Positions 44,382-53,447 of a stretch of DNA of 64,000 nucleotides are shown here, piece after piece. Positions within the stretch are counted from its first letter, which is position 1, and each line of letters begins with the position of its first letter. The translations under genes and the position numbers were made by a program. This stretch comes from Chryseobacterium taiwanense (GTDB lineage: Bacteria > Bacteroidota > Bacteroidia > Flavobacteriales > Weeksellaceae), in assembly GCF_000813825.1 (NCBI RefSeq), contig NZ_JWTA01000004.1, forward strand, positions 1 to 64,000, in the 5' to 3' direction. The notes beneath the pieces were generated by a model, which was given only the letters and a program-made list of their open reading frames with translations, was not told the origin of the DNA and searched no databases.

Positions 44382-45242
44382 TTAATTCTTTAAAGCTTCA
44401 GCTCCAGAAACGATCTCAAGGATTTCGTTTGTAATAGCAGCTTGTCTCGCTTTATTGTAGAAGATCACAAGATCATTTTTCAATGCCTGTGCATTATCTG
44501 TTGCTTTATGCATTGCTGTCATTCTTGCTCCGTGTTCAGAGGCTACAGAATCTAAAACTGCTTTGAAAACCTGAGTTTTAATCGATTTAGGAATCAAATT
44601 ATCCAAAATCTCATTTTTGTTAGGTTCAAAGATATAATCAGTTTCTACTTCTGATTTTTCTGTTTCAGGCATTGAAATTGGAAGAAGTTGTTCTGCAGTT
44701 ACTTCTTGCAATGCAGCATTTACAAATTTATTATAAATCAAATAAACTTCATCAAACTTACCGTCTCTGAAACTTTTCATTACCCCTTCAGTAACATTAG
44801 CAACTCTGTCAAATGTAAGATTATCAAATACTGCACTTTCGTTAGAAAATACCGTTCTCGTTCTTCTTACAGCATCAAAAGCTTTTTTACCAATAGTAAG
44901 AACCTCAATTTCGTACTGAGAATTATTCTGAAACTGGTTGTTAAGCTCTTTTACGATAGATGAGTTGAAAGCACCTGCCAAACCTCTGTTTGAAGTTACA
45001 GCAATGAAAAGAACTCTCTTCACCTCTCTTTTCTGAGCATAAATAGAAACCTGATCAGGATCTGAACTTGAATTTACATTCTGGATGATCTCCTGAAGTT
45101 TTTCAGAATAAGGTCTCAACATTACGATTGCATCTTGTGCTTTCTTTAGTTTCGCTGCCGAAACCATTTTCATAGCACGTGTAATTTGCATCGTAGATGA
45201 AATTGAACTGATTCTACCTCGTATTTCTTTTAAGTTTGCCAT
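44382..45242 (-). CDS. atpG: ATP synthase gamma subunit
   Basis: AtpG is the central rotor shaft that couples proton flow to the catalytic F1 head. The 286 residues match the family. The N-terminal coiled coil (MANLKEIRGRISSISSTMQITRAMKMVSAAKLKKAQ) and the C-terminal coiled coil (HGARMTAMHKATDNAQALKNDLVIFYNKARQAAITNEILEIVSGAEAL) are diagnostic. It is the last gene of the operon and is separated from atpA by about 80 bases that hold an inverted repeat. Confidence 0.97.
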   Translation of the reverse strand: MANLKEIRGRISSISSTMQITRAMKMVSAAKLKKAQDAIVMLRPYSEKLQEIIQNVNSSSDPDQVSIYAQKREVKRVLFIAVTSNRGLAGAFNSSIVKELNNQFQNNSQYEIEVLTIGKKAFDAVRRTRTVFSNESAVFDNLTFDRVANVTEGVMKSFRDGKFDEVYLIYNKFVNAALQEVTAEQLLPISMPETEKSEVETDYIFEPNKNEILDNLIPKSIKTQVFKAVLDSVASEHGARMTAMHKATDNAQALKNDLVIFYNKARQAAITNEILEIVSGAEALKN

Positions 45243-45251
45243 TAATTTAGG

Positions 45252-45309
45252 TTCAAAGTTTAAGGTCTAAAGTTTAAGGTTTAAAACTTTGAAATTCTAA
45301 ACCTTAAAC
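45252..45309. repeat. Inverted/tandem phrase between atpA and atpG
   Basis: GTTTAAGGTTTA (45272-45283) pairs perfectly with TAAACCTTAAAC (45298-45309), with a 14-base loop. A near copy, TTCAAAGTTTAAGG, begins at 45252, and TTCAAAG (45252-45258) also pairs with 45288-45294. It may modulate gamma subunit expression relative to alpha. Confidence 0.6.
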
Positions 45310-45322
45310 ATTGAATTTTTAA

Positions 45323-46900
45323 TTAGTTGTATTTAGAAGCTAAATCATTAGCCGCTTGCTTAAGAACTCCTGTAATATCGTTATCGATTTTTCCAGCTTT
45401 GATCGCAGCCATTGTATCTGGGTGCTTAGATCTTAGGAACTCGATATATTCGTGTTGGAATTCTTTTACTTTGTTCAAAGGAACATTTCTCAATAAGTTC
45501 TCAGTTCCAGCATAGATAATAGCAACTTGGCTGTCTACAGGAAGTGGAGAGTTTACTGGTTGCTTAAGGATCTCAACGTTTCTTTCCCCTTTAGAGATAA
45601 CTGCTAAAGTAGAAGCATCTAGATCTGAACCGAATTTAGCAAACGCTTCTAGTTCTTTATACTGAGCCTGGTCTAATTTAAGAGTACCAGAAACTTTTTT
45701 CATTGATTTGATCTGGGCATTACCTCCTACTCTCGATACAGAGATACCTACGTTGATCGCAGGACGAACCCCTGAGTTGAATAGATCAGACTCCAAGAAG
45801 ATCTGTCCGTCTGTAATAGAGATTACGTTGGTAGGGATATATGCAGAAACGTCACCCGCTTGAGTTTCAATAATTGGAAGTGCAGTTAATGAACCACCAC
45901 CTTTTACGATTGGTCTTAAAGACTCAGGTAAATCGTTCATTTGGCTAGCGATATTGTCATCAGCGATAACTTTCGCAGCTCTTTCCAATAATCTTGAGTG
46001 AAGATAGAAAACGTCTCCAGGATAAGCCTCACGACCCGGTGGTCTTCTCAATAGTAGAGAAAGCTCACGGTAAGCAACCGCTTGTTTAGATAAATCATCA
46101 TAAACGATCAAAGCTGGTCTTCCGGTGTCTCTGAAGAACTCACCGATAGAAGCTCCTGCCATTGCAGAATATACCTGCATTGGAACTGGATCTGATGCAT
46201 TAGCTGCAACGATTACCGTATAAGCTAAAGCTCCTTTATCAGAAAGCGTTTTAACGATTTGTGCTACTGTAGAAGCTTTTTGCCCGATAGCAACATATAT
46301 ACAATATACTGGTTTACCAGCATCAAAGAATTCTTTTTGGTTGATGATCGTATCGATCGCAACAGTAGTTTTACCTGTTTGTCTGTCACCGATGATAAGC
46401 TCTCTCTGTCCTCTTCCTACAGGGATCATAGAGTCAATCGCAACGATACCTGACTGTAATGGTTCAGTTACCGGCTGTCTGAAGATAACTCCAGGAGCTT
46501 TTCTTTCCAATGGCATTTCGTATAATTCCCCAGTAATAGGACCTTTACCATCGATAGGGTTACCAAGAGTATCTACTACTCTTCCTAACATTCCTTCTCC
46601 TACTTTGATAGAAGAAATTCTGTTTGTTCTTGTTACTGTATCTCCTTCTTTTACTAATTTACTTTCACCAAGTAGAGCGACACCTACGTTGTCTTCTTCA
46701 AGGTTTAGTACAATACCTTCTACATCACTAGAAAATTTCACCAACTCTCCGTATTGTACGTTTTCTAACCCGTATACACGAGCGATACCATCACCGATGG
46801 TTAAAACTGTACCTACTTCCTCAACGTTTGATTGAGTATCGAAGTTGGCCAATTGCTGTTTTAAGATCGCAGATACTTCTGCCGGATTTATTTCTGCCAT
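45323..46900 (-). CDS. atpA: ATP synthase alpha subunit
   Basis: AtpA is the non-catalytic nucleotide-binding subunit of the F1 head. The 525 residues match the family. The Walker A motif is [14 protein letters not shown], the conserved [15 protein letters not shown] and [22 protein letters not shown] segments are clear, and the C-terminal [13 protein letters not shown] tail is typical. The gene follows an inserted secreted-protein gene by 34 bases instead of following atpH directly. The beta and epsilon genes (atpD, atpC) are not in the window, as is usual in Flavobacteriia, where they sit elsewhere. Confidence 0.98.
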   Translation of the reverse strand: MAEINPAEVSAILKQQLANFDTQSNVEEVGTVLTIGDGIARVYGLENVQYGELVKFSSDVEGIVLNLEEDNVGVALLGESKLVKEGDTVTRTNRISSIKVGEGMLGRVVDTLGNPIDGKGPITGELYEMPLERKAPGVIFRQPVTEPLQSGIVAIDSMIPVGRGQRELIIGDRQTGKTTVAIDTIINQKEFFDAGKPVYCIYVAIGQKASTVAQIVKTLSDKGALAYTVIVAANASDPVPMQVYSAMAGASIGEFFRDTGRPALIVYDDLSKQAVAYRELSLLLRRPPGREAYPGDVFYLHSRLLERAAKVIADDNIASQMNDLPESLRPIVKGGGSLTALPIIETQAGDVSAYIPTNVISITDGQIFLESDLFNSGVRPAINVGISVSRVGGNAQIKSMKKVSGTLKLDQAQYKELEAFAKFGSDLDASTLAVISKGERNVEILKQPVNSPLPVDSQVAIIYAGTENLLRNVPLNKVKEFQHEYIEFLRSKHPDTMAAIKAGKIDNDITGVLKQAANDLASKYN

Positions 46901-46934
46901 TGTATGGTTGTTTTTCTTTTTTTTAAAATAATTT

Positions 46935-47477
46935 TTATCTTCCTACACTGATATTAAAACCGTTTCTAGGTCTTGAATCCTGTATGATAACAGTATTTGT
47001 TCCATTTGGCGTATTTGCCATCTCATCCCTCTTTTTAGAGTATTCAAATCCTGCTTTTTTAGAAAGGATTTCAAGTCTGTTCATATCTAAAGAACCATCG
47101 TCTTTTACAACTCTTCCTCCAAAAAGCATTTTTATAATATTATCTGTATTGTTACATCCCATCATACAGTGTGTAATATCTGTTTCAAAATATACTGTAT
47201 TGAGATCTGCAGACATTACTTCAAAGTAGCTTACAAAACCCATTTTATTATATTTATAATCTACTTCTTTGGGGTCTTTGTAACTGTTGAATTTCAAATA
47301 GAAAAGGTCTTTACCATCTAACGTTGTTATATTATAACAATCATCAGCTATGGGGTCTTTTATTACTTTGACAAAATCTTTTCCGTCAACTGAAGCAATT
47401 TCTTTTTTCAGTTTAATTTTTTGTCCAAAAGTCAGAGACGTAATTATCAATGCAAAACCAAATAAAACTTTTTTCAT
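46935..47477 (-). CDS. Secreted protein of unknown function inside the atp operon
   Basis: This 180-residue protein has a signal peptide (ending SLTFGQ) and a mature part with a distinctive CMMGCNN pair near residue 108 and a single Cys before it in [12 protein letters not shown] do not recognise the family. It starts 11 bases after atpH and ends 34 bases before atpA, all on one strand, so it must be transcribed with the ATP synthase. A periplasmic protein has no known role there; it may be an insertion that kept the operon frame intact. See findings. Confidence 0.85.
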   Translation of the reverse strand: MKKVLFGFALIITSLTFGQKIKLKKEIASVDGKDFVKVIKDPIADDCYNITTLDGKDLFYLKFNSYKDPKEVDYKYNKMGFVSYFEVMSADLNTVYFETDITHCMMGCNNTDNIIKMLFGGRVVKDDGSLDMNRLEILSKKAGFEYSKKRDEMANTPNGTNTVIIQDSRPRNGFNISVGR

Positions 47478-47488
47478 CTTTGTGTTGT

Positions 47489-48028
47489 TTAGTTTAATTG
47501 AAAACCTTTTTTAACTTGGTTAAGCTTAGTTTTTACAGAGGCGTCGATCTGCTGATCTCCTACTCTTAAAATATATCCTCCTAAAATTTCAGGATTGATA
47601 ATTCTCTTCAAATCGAAGTTAGCGCTTGTGTTTACAAGATTACTTGATTTTAGGATTTCTTCAATATTAGCGTTAGAGATTTCTGTAGCAGTAGTAAGAG
47701 TAAGTCTCTGTACTCCGTTGATATCTTCAACTTTGTTGATGAATTCCTGAGCGATATTTCTCAATTGAGATTCACGACCTTGCTTAATCACCAATTTAAT
47801 TAGGTTTTGAGAAGACTGTGATAATCCTTTGAAAATTTCTGATGCTACTTCAATTTTCTTTTTAGAATCGATATAAGGAGTAAGGAAGAATTTATTCAAA
47901 TCTTTAGACTCTGCCATTACCTTTACTACATCTTTCATTTCAGAAAATACAGTAGCTGTTTGGCTTGTTTCGTTTGTAAAATCAAGCAAACCTTGTGCGT
48001 ATCTTTTAGCTACTTTAGATGTAAGCAT
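47489..48028 (-). CDS. atpH: ATP synthase delta subunit
   Basis: AtpH (OSCP-like) joins the F1 head to the peripheral stalk. The 179 residues match the family; the N-terminal helical bundle (SKVAKRYAQGLLDFT) and the C-terminal segment with NPEILGGYILRVGDQQIDASVKTKLNQV are diagnostic. It starts 2 bases after atpF and is followed by the inserted secreted-protein gene. Confidence 0.95.
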   Translation of the reverse strand: MLTSKVAKRYAQGLLDFTNETSQTATVFSEMKDVVKVMAESKDLNKFFLTPYIDSKKKIEVASEIFKGLSQSSQNLIKLVIKQGRESQLRNIAQEFINKVEDINGVQRLTLTTATEISNANIEEILKSSNLVNTSANFDLKRIINPEILGGYILRVGDQQIDASVKTKLNQVKKGFQLN

Positions 48029-48030
48029 TC

Positions 48031-48528
48031 TTAGTTAAGATTTGATTTGTTTAAATAATTCTGAACCAACTCATTCTGAGCTTCGTTGTTGTCTAATTTT
48101 TGCTTCAGGATAGATTCTGCAATATTTACAGAGATGGTACCAATTTGAGTTTTGATATCTGCCATTGCAGCATTTTTCTCAGCATTGATAGTTTGTTTAG
48201 CAGATTCAATCAATTTATCTCCTTCAGCTTTAGCAGCATCTTTAGCTTCTGCTACAATTCTATCTTTAATGTCTCTAGCTTCTTTAAGGATCGCATCTCT
48301 TTCGATTTTAGCTTCACGAATGATTCTTTCGTTATCCTCTTTTAAACTTTCCATCTCTTTTCTAGCCAATTTAGCTTGATTAAGAGCGTCAACAATAGAT
48401 GTTTCTCTGTCATTGATAGATGTTAAGATAGGTTTCCAAGCGAATTTACCTAACAAAAATAATAATGCTAGAAAAATAACAGACTGGATAATAAATAATC
48501 CTGACGAAAACTGATGAATTAATTCCAT
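48031..48528 (-). CDS. atpF: ATP synthase b subunit
   Basis: AtpF forms the peripheral stalk: one N-terminal membrane helix (FIIQSVIFLALLFLLGKFAWKPIL) then a long charged coiled coil (about 30-150). I place the start at 48528 (MELIHQFSSG, 165 residues). A longer reading from 48585 would add 19 residues without any family similarity. It lies between atpE and atpH with no spacing problem, and the stop is 2 bases from atpH. Confidence 0.94.
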   Translation of the reverse strand: MELIHQFSSGLFIIQSVIFLALLFLLGKFAWKPILTSINDRETSIVDALNQAKLARKEMESLKEDNERIIREAKIERDAILKEARDIKDRIVAEAKDAAKAEGDKLIESAKQTINAEKNAAMADIKTQIGTISVNIAESILKQKLDNNEAQNELVQNYLNKSNLN

Positions 48529-48615
48529 TATATAAATGTATAAATAATTATTACTTTTTTTTAAAATTAACATTGTTGCAGCCAACCGCTACAACAATGT
48601 TTTTGTTTGTTTGGC

Positions 48616-48807
48616 TTATGATGCGAATAACGCAGCAAATGCAACACCTTCTACTAGTGCAGCTGCAATAAGCATAGCAGTTTGGATTTTTCCAGATTGC
48701 TCAGGCTGTCTAGCGATAGCTTCAAGAGCAGCAGCTCCGATTTTACCAAGACCGATACCTACACCAAGTACGATAAGACCTGCACCAATAATTCTAGGGA
48801 TTTCCAT
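48616..48807 (-). CDS. atpE: ATP synthase c subunit
   Basis: AtpE is the ring subunit that carries protons across the membrane. The 63 residues form two hydrophobic helices joined by the polar loop EAIARQPEQSGKIQ. The proton-binding Glu is in ALVEGVAF in the second helix; the following Gly and the absence of the usual Gln and Ser/Thr ligands argue for proton rather than sodium coupling. It is short for the family but complete. Confidence 0.95.
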   Translation of the reverse strand: MEIPRIIGAGLIVLGVGIGLGKIGAAALEAIARQPEQSGKIQTAMLIAAALVEGVAFAALFAS

Positions 48808-48855
48808 AATATATAATTTTAAAAAATTGTTTTTAGTTTAAATTTCAAATTTTAA

Positions 48856-49956
48856 TTAGTGAGCTGCATGATGTTCATGTTCGTGCTCTTCAACAGCCAT
48901 TCCAATGAATAGTGCTGATAACATTGTAAAGATATAAGCTTGTAGGAATGCTACTAAAACTTCTAGCAGATAAATTACTAATGTTAAGAATGGGAATGCT
49001 ACTCCAGCGATCCAGTTGTTAAAAATATAGATTGAACCGATAAGTGTCATTACTACGATGTGACCTGCAGTCATGTTCGCGAAAAGACGAATCATCAAAG
49101 CGAAAGGCTTAGTAATAGTTCCTAATAATTCGATTGGCAACATGATAAACTTCATTGGAACCGGAACTCCAGGCATCCAGAAAATATGCTTCCAGTAATC
49201 TTTATTCGCTGAGAATGTAGTGATTAAATATGTAAGGATAGCCAAGAAGAATGTCATTGTAATATTACCTGTAACATTGATTCCGAAAGGCATCAAACCT
49301 AATACGTTAAGGAACAAGATAAAGAAAAATACCGTTAATAAATAACTCATAAATCTCTTATACTTATGTCCGATATTTGGAATAGCAACTTCGTCTCTTA
49401 CGAAGATTACCAATGGCTCTAAGAATCTAGCAGCACCACTTGGAACTGGAGACTTTTTATAAGATCTAGCCATTCCTGTGAAAACTAATAACATTACAAC
49501 CGCAACTAAGAAAATAATAAGTACACTTTTAGTAATCGAAAGATCTAGTGGTTTTTCATTAGTTGGGTGACCATCTTTACCTAAAGTTAATGTCCCTTTT
49601 GCATCTGTTTTATAAATTTTCTCATGATGTAATACATAAAAAGAACCGTCTACTTCTACAGGCTCTCCGTGCATAAAACCTTCTTTACCGTTGCTCATGA
49701 AAGAATGAAAACCATTATCATAGAAAATAACCGGAAGAGGAAAACCAATGTGGTGACCGTCTTTATCCACCATCAATGTGAAATCATGTGCATCCAACAA
49801 GTGATGATCGATGAACTCTTTGTTTTCTTTAGTTACTTTGTCTTTCTCTGAAAGCTCTTTAGCTGGAGCGGCACCAGTAGTAGCCTCGCCATGCTGTGCA
49901 GACACTAGGTTTAATACAAAAATACTGTAAAATAAAACTGCGAATTTCTTAAACAT
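48856..49956 (-). CDS. atpB: ATP synthase a subunit
   Basis: AtpB forms the proton channel beside the c ring. I place the start at 49956 (MFKKFAVLFYSIF, 366 residues); an in-frame ATG at 49980 is also possible. As in other Bacteroidota, it has an N-terminal signal-like segment (ending LVSAQ) and about 120 extra periplasmic residues before the membrane core. The essential Arg is in ALMIRLFANMTAGH. The last dozen residues are rich in His and Glu (EEHEHEHHAAH), an unusual possible metal-binding tail. It precedes atpE. Confidence 0.94.
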   Translation of the reverse strand: MFKKFAVLFYSIFVLNLVSAQHGEATTGAAPAKELSEKDKVTKENKEFIDHHLLDAHDFTLMVDKDGHHIGFPLPVIFYDNGFHSFMSNGKEGFMHGEPVEVDGSFYVLHHEKIYKTDAKGTLTLGKDGHPTNEKPLDLSITKSVLIIFLVAVVMLLVFTGMARSYKKSPVPSGAARFLEPLVIFVRDEVAIPNIGHKYKRFMSYLLTVFFFILFLNVLGLMPFGINVTGNITMTFFLAILTYLITTFSANKDYWKHIFWMPGVPVPMKFIMLPIELLGTITKPFALMIRLFANMTAGHIVVMTLIGSIYIFNNWIAGVAFPFLTLVIYLLEVLVAFLQAYIFTMLSALFIGMAVEEHEHEHHAAH

Positions 49957-50009
49957 TGATAGGTTTTTTTCGTTGTGCAAAAATATGATATTTTTTCTAG
50001 TTTCAATAA

Positions 50010-50387
50010 TTAATTTTCCTGTTTTTTATCATGATTAATTAGCTTTATCGCATAGTATGTAAGCAGCGCTGTCAGGATAAAATATGGAATTATAAAATGA
50101 AATTTATAGCCTGGAATAGCTTCAAAGTCCAATTTCTTTCTAATTAAAAACATTAAACCAAATTTTAAAAGAATTAATCCTATTACAGACATTCCTAAAA
50201 ATTGTGGTGCTACTCTGTTTATTAAAATTACCAATGTAATCATCATCATAAACATCACACTTAGGAATAAGTAAAATTTCACAATAACAATTTCATCCAA
50301 ATGAAAAACAAATTTCCAAAGAGAAAAATGAATCAGGAATGTTAAAAAAAATAATACTGTAACCAGAATATTAGGATTAGCTTTCAT
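50010..50387 (-). CDS. Small membrane protein preceding atpB
   Basis: This protein of about 125 residues has four hydrophobic segments and a short basic tail (HDKKQEN). I place the start at the ATG at 50387; a GTG at 50405 would add six residues and GTG is rare as a start here. It is located just upstream of atpB, where Flavobacteriia often carry a small AtpI/AtpZ-like or DUF6168-type gene thought to help assemble the F0 sector. I cannot confirm the family from the sequence alone. Confidence 0.75.
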   Translation of the reverse strand: MKANPNILVTVLFFLTFLIHFSLWKFVFHLDEIVIVKFYLFLSVMFMMMITLVILINRVAPQFLGMSVIGLILLKFGLMFLIRKKLDFEAIPGYKFHFIIPYFILTALLTYYAIKLINHDKKQEN

Positions 50388-50437
50388 TCTAAAATTTATT
50401 TTCACCTAACATCAATTAGGTTCATTTTGATTTATCG

Positions 50438-50445
50438 CAAAAATA
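50438..50445 (-). promoter_or_regulatory. Candidate ATP synthase operon -7 box
   Basis: The complement reads TATTTTTG, matching TAnnTTTG, about 51 bases before the small membrane protein start. No clear -33 element. Confidence 0.5.
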
Positions 50446-50553
50446 GACTTTTTCTATCTTATTTTTCCATGATTTGATTTATATCATCTCAATCATTTCT
50501 ATTTTACGCACCATAATATTTCATATCCTATATAATATTACGTGTCGAACAGG

Positions 50554-50582
50554 TTTGATTACTAAAAAATTCCTTATTTTTG
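50554..50582 (+). promoter_or_regulatory. ffh promoter
   Basis: TTTG at 50554-50557 and TATTTTTG at 50575-50582, 17 bases apart, match the Bacteroidota consensus. It lies 23 bases before the ffh ATG. Confidence 0.75.
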
Positions 50583-50605
50583 CACACCTATAATTTACAA
50601 TACAT

Positions 50606-51967
50606 ATGTTTAATAGTTTACAGGATAAATTAGACAAAGCGCTTCATAATATTTCAGGACGTGGAAAAATCACGGAAATCAATGTAGCGGAAACCGTAAA
50701 AGAGATTCGTAGAGCATTGGTAGATGCCGATGTTAATTATAAAGTTGCAAAAGATCTTACTAAAAGAGTTCAAGATAAAGCTTTAGGACAAGACGTTCTT
50801 ACTTCGCTTACTCCCGGACAATTGATGACTAAAATCGTTCATGATGAATTAGTAGATTTAATGGGAGGTTCTCAGGAAGGAATTAATCTTTCAGGAAAAC
50901 CATCTGTAATTCTTATCGCAGGTCTTCAGGGTTCTGGTAAAACAACTTTCTCAGGGAAGCTTGCTAATTATTTAAAAACCAAAAAAAATAAAAAACCTCT
51001 TTTGGTTGCTTGTGACGTTTACCGTCCTGCTGCAATCGACCAGCTAAAAGTTTTAGGTGGACAAATCGGGGTTCCTGTTTTCACAGAAGAAGGTTCTATG
51101 GATCCTTCAAGCATCTCACAGAATGCCATTAATTTTGCTAAATCTAATGGTCACGATATCGTAATTGTAGATACAGCGGGTCGTTTGGCAATTGACGAGC
51201 AGATGATGAACGAGATCAAAACAGTTCATGCTACCATTAAGCCAAGCGAAACCCTATTCGTTGTTGACTCAATGACCGGTCAGGATGCAGTAAATACAGC
51301 GAAAGCGTTCAATGATGCTTTAAATTTCGACGGGGTTGTTTTAACGAAATTAGACGGTGATACTCGTGGTGGAGCTGCATTGACGATTCGTTCTGTAGTT
51401 GAAAAACCAATCAAATTCATTTCTACAGGTGAGAAAATGGAAGCTTTAGATCTTTTCTACCCGGAAAGAATGGCAGACAGAATCTTGGGAATGGGAGACG
51501 TTGTTTCCTTAGTAGAAAGAGCGCAAGAGCAATTTGACGAAGAAGAAGCAAAGAAACTTCACAAGAAAATCGCAAAAAATGAATTTGGTTTTGATGATTT
51601 CTTGAAGCAGATCAATCAGATCAAAAAGATGGGTAACATGAAAGATTTAATGGGAATGATTCCTGGAGTTGGAAAAGCGATCAAAGATGTTGAAATCAGT
51701 GATGATGCTTTCAAACACATCGAAGCGATCATCTACTCTATGACTCCGGAAGAAAGAAGAAGACCTTCTATTATCAATACCCAAAGAAAGAACAGAATTG
51801 CAAGAGGAGCCGGAAGAAAAATTGAGGATGTAAACCAATTAATGAAGCAATTCGACCAAATGGGCAAAATGATGAAGATGATGCAAGGACCTCAAGGAAA
51901 GCAAATGATGCAGATGATGAGCAAAATGCCAAATATGCCTGGAATGGGTGGAATGTTTGGAAAATAA
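50606..51967 (+). CDS. ffh: Signal recognition particle protein Ffh
   Basis: Ffh binds the signal sequence of nascent membrane proteins and brings the ribosome to FtsY; it is an essential GTPase. The 453 residues have an N domain (1-90), a G domain with GLQGSGKTTFSGKLA, DVYRPAAIDQL, VDTAGRLAIDE and TKLDGDTRGGAAL, and a Met-rich M domain at the C-terminus (MMKMMQGPQGKQMMQMMSKM) that holds 4.5S RNA and the signal peptide. It has its own promoter and terminator. Confidence 0.97.
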   Translation: MFNSLQDKLDKALHNISGRGKITEINVAETVKEIRRALVDADVNYKVAKDLTKRVQDKALGQDVLTSLTPGQLMTKIVHDELVDLMGGSQEGINLSGKPSVILIAGLQGSGKTTFSGKLANYLKTKKNKKPLLVACDVYRPAAIDQLKVLGGQIGVPVFTEEGSMDPSSISQNAINFAKSNGHDIVIVDTAGRLAIDEQMMNEIKTVHATIKPSETLFVVDSMTGQDAVNTAKAFNDALNFDGVVLTKLDGDTRGGAALTIRSVVEKPIKFISTGEKMEALDLFYPERMADRILGMGDVVSLVERAQEQFDEEEAKKLHKKIAKNEFGFDDFLKQINQIKKMGNMKDLMGMIPGVGKAIKDVEISDDAFKHIEAIIYSMTPEERRRPSIINTQRKNRIARGAGRKIEDVNQLMKQFDQMGKMMKMMQGPQGKQMMQMMSKMPNMPGMGGMFGK

Positions 51968-51992
51968 AACCTAAACAACATCCAATAAATAT

Positions 51993-52022
51993 AAAATCCG
52001 ACTCAAAATTGAGTCGGATTTT
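51993..52022. terminator. Bidirectional terminator between ffh and outer-membrane protein genes
   Basis: AAAATCCGACTCAA pairs perfectly with TTGAGTCGGATTTT, a 14-bp stem with an AA loop, followed by eight T. Confidence 0.9.
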
Positions 52023-52049
52023 TTTTTATTTTAAGCTTACAATAGTTGA

Positions 52050-52673
52050 CTATTTATCTCCTTTTTGAGCTTTAGCTTTGATGAAATAAGAGAACCCTAC
52101 GTTTACACCGAAAGTGTTTACAGTATTTTTAAACTCTGTTCCCATAAAAGTTTCTTTGTTAGAAAACTGATCAAAAGAAACTCCTAAGTTGATCCCTAAA
52201 GATTGAGTCGCCATATAAGTTACCCCTCCTTTTACTTTCCAAGCTAAACCATCAGCAGTGTACTCATCTGAAGTTCCTGAATAAGTTTCTTTTGTTTTAT
52301 TAGATGCATAACCAACACCTGCACCTAAGAAAGGAACCAATTTGCTGCTGTTTGCAAAATAATAAGTTGCTGTAGGCATTACAGAAAAGCTAGAGATTGT
52401 TGATTTATCACCGTCTTCTTTTGTTGTAATGCTTGTAAAACCTAGGTCAATTCCTACTGCCAATTTATCAATTACAAAATATCCCGCAGAAGGAGTAATA
52501 GAGAACGTACTTACTTTTGGTCCATCATAGCTTTGTCCTTCTACTTTAGTTTTAGTATCAACACTGTTGAAACCCATACCAGTATTTCCACTGATTACCC
52601 AGTCTCCTTTAGTCATTTGAGCATTTGACAAACCGAAAAGTGCAACAGCACCTGCTAGTAATAATTTTTTCAT
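52050..52673 (-). CDS. Outer membrane beta-barrel protein 1 (tandem group)
   Basis: This 207-residue protein has a signal peptide (ending LFGLSNAQ) and alternating hydrophobic strands that suggest an eight-stranded outer-membrane barrel, ending in an aromatic strand (TFGVNVGFSYFIKAKAQ). The signal peptide and the first strand are nearly the same as in the next two genes, so they arose by tandem duplication. No enzymatic motif is seen. It lies 28 bases downstream of the 52702 gene and may share its transcript. Function unknown; small barrels of this type are often structural or adhesive. Confidence 0.88.
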   Translation of the reverse strand: MKKLLLAGAVALFGLSNAQMTKGDWVISGNTGMGFNSVDTKTKVEGQSYDGPKVSTFSITPSAGYFVIDKLAVGIDLGFTSITTKEDGDKSTISSFSVMPTATYYFANSSKLVPFLGAGVGYASNKTKETYSGTSDEYTADGLAWKVKGGVTYMATQSLGINLGVSFDQFSNKETFMGTEFKNTVNTFGVNVGFSYFIKAKAQKGDK

Positions 52674-52701
52674 GTTTATTTATTTAAAAAAGTTTATTTT
52701 T

Positions 52702-53376
52702 TTATTTAGCAAAAATATATTTCACTCCAAAAGTGATTGATGATAAGTTTAAACCGAAGTTATAGTTGTTAAGAGCTTTAGCATCTGTCTCTTTATACTT
52801 TAAATTCTTATACCCAAACTCCCCTATTGTCGCTTCAATAGACCAGTTTTTGTTTAGAAAATAATCCAGACCAGGTTTTACATTTACGCCGATTGATGTA
52901 TAATTTGTTTTGATATCCGTAGCAGGGTTTACTGAATATATACCATTAATAGGATTTGAAACATTTGATACATACTCGTACGTTTCAGTTTTTCCAAATT
53001 CCATTGGTATTTCTAATTGTCCGAAAAAATACAAATTTTCAGACAATGTCCAATATTTTCTAACAAAAGGATTAACGACAACAGCAGATCTATTCTCTCT
53101 AGTTGTTATAAAAAATAAATTAGGGTTTGCAGCTATTACTTCAAAGGTATTTGATTTACTATTAGTATAACCAATCCCAGTACCAATAGACAAATTAGAA
53201 CCAATAAAAAAGCCTATAGTAGGAATTATTTTTAACGTTTCTATTTTGACATCAATGTTTTTATTCTCTTTTTTAGAATAACCTATTTGTCCAGTTAAAT
53301 AAACATTACCCCTAGTAATTTGGGCATTAGAAAGCCCGAAAAGTACAATAGCACCTGCTAATATTAGTTTTTTCAT
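52702..53376 (-). CDS. Outer membrane beta-barrel protein 2 (tandem group)
   Basis: This 224-residue barrel protein has the shared signal peptide (LFGLSNAQITRGNVY) and the shared ends (NKNWSIEATIGEFGYKNL, then GVKYIFAK). It is most like the protein of the gene upstream (53448), with the same FVRKYWTLSENLYFFGQLEIPMEFGKTE block. It has an unusually high Asn/Ile content compared with that neighbour, as if diverging. No catalytic motif is seen. A hairpin at 53397-53424 lies in front of it. Confidence 0.88.
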   Translation of the reverse strand: MKKLILAGAIVLFGLSNAQITRGNVYLTGQIGYSKKENKNIDVKIETLKIIPTIGFFIGSNLSIGTGIGYTNSKSNTFEVIAANPNLFFITTRENRSAVVVNPFVRKYWTLSENLYFFGQLEIPMEFGKTETYEYVSNVSNPINGIYSVNPATDIKTNYTSIGVNVKPGLDYFLNKNWSIEATIGEFGYKNLKYKETDAKALNNYNFGLNLSSITFGVKYIFAK

Positions 53377-53396
53377 GTATAGTTTTATAATGATAA

Positions 53397-53424
53397 AAAA
53401 GCCCTAAGAAAACTTAGGACTTTT
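53397..53424 (-). terminator. Hairpin between two outer-membrane protein genes
   Basis: AAAAG-CCTAAG pairs with CTTAGG-CTTTT around one mismatch, just after the 53448 gene stop, with T-rich sequence beyond. Confidence 0.65.
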
Positions 53425-53447
53425 ATTTTTAATGCTTTTAGCTTACA

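Noticed and set aside
46341-46835. 164-codon open frame on the plus strand inside atpA
   Set aside because: Antisense shadow of a strongly conserved gene; no start signal.
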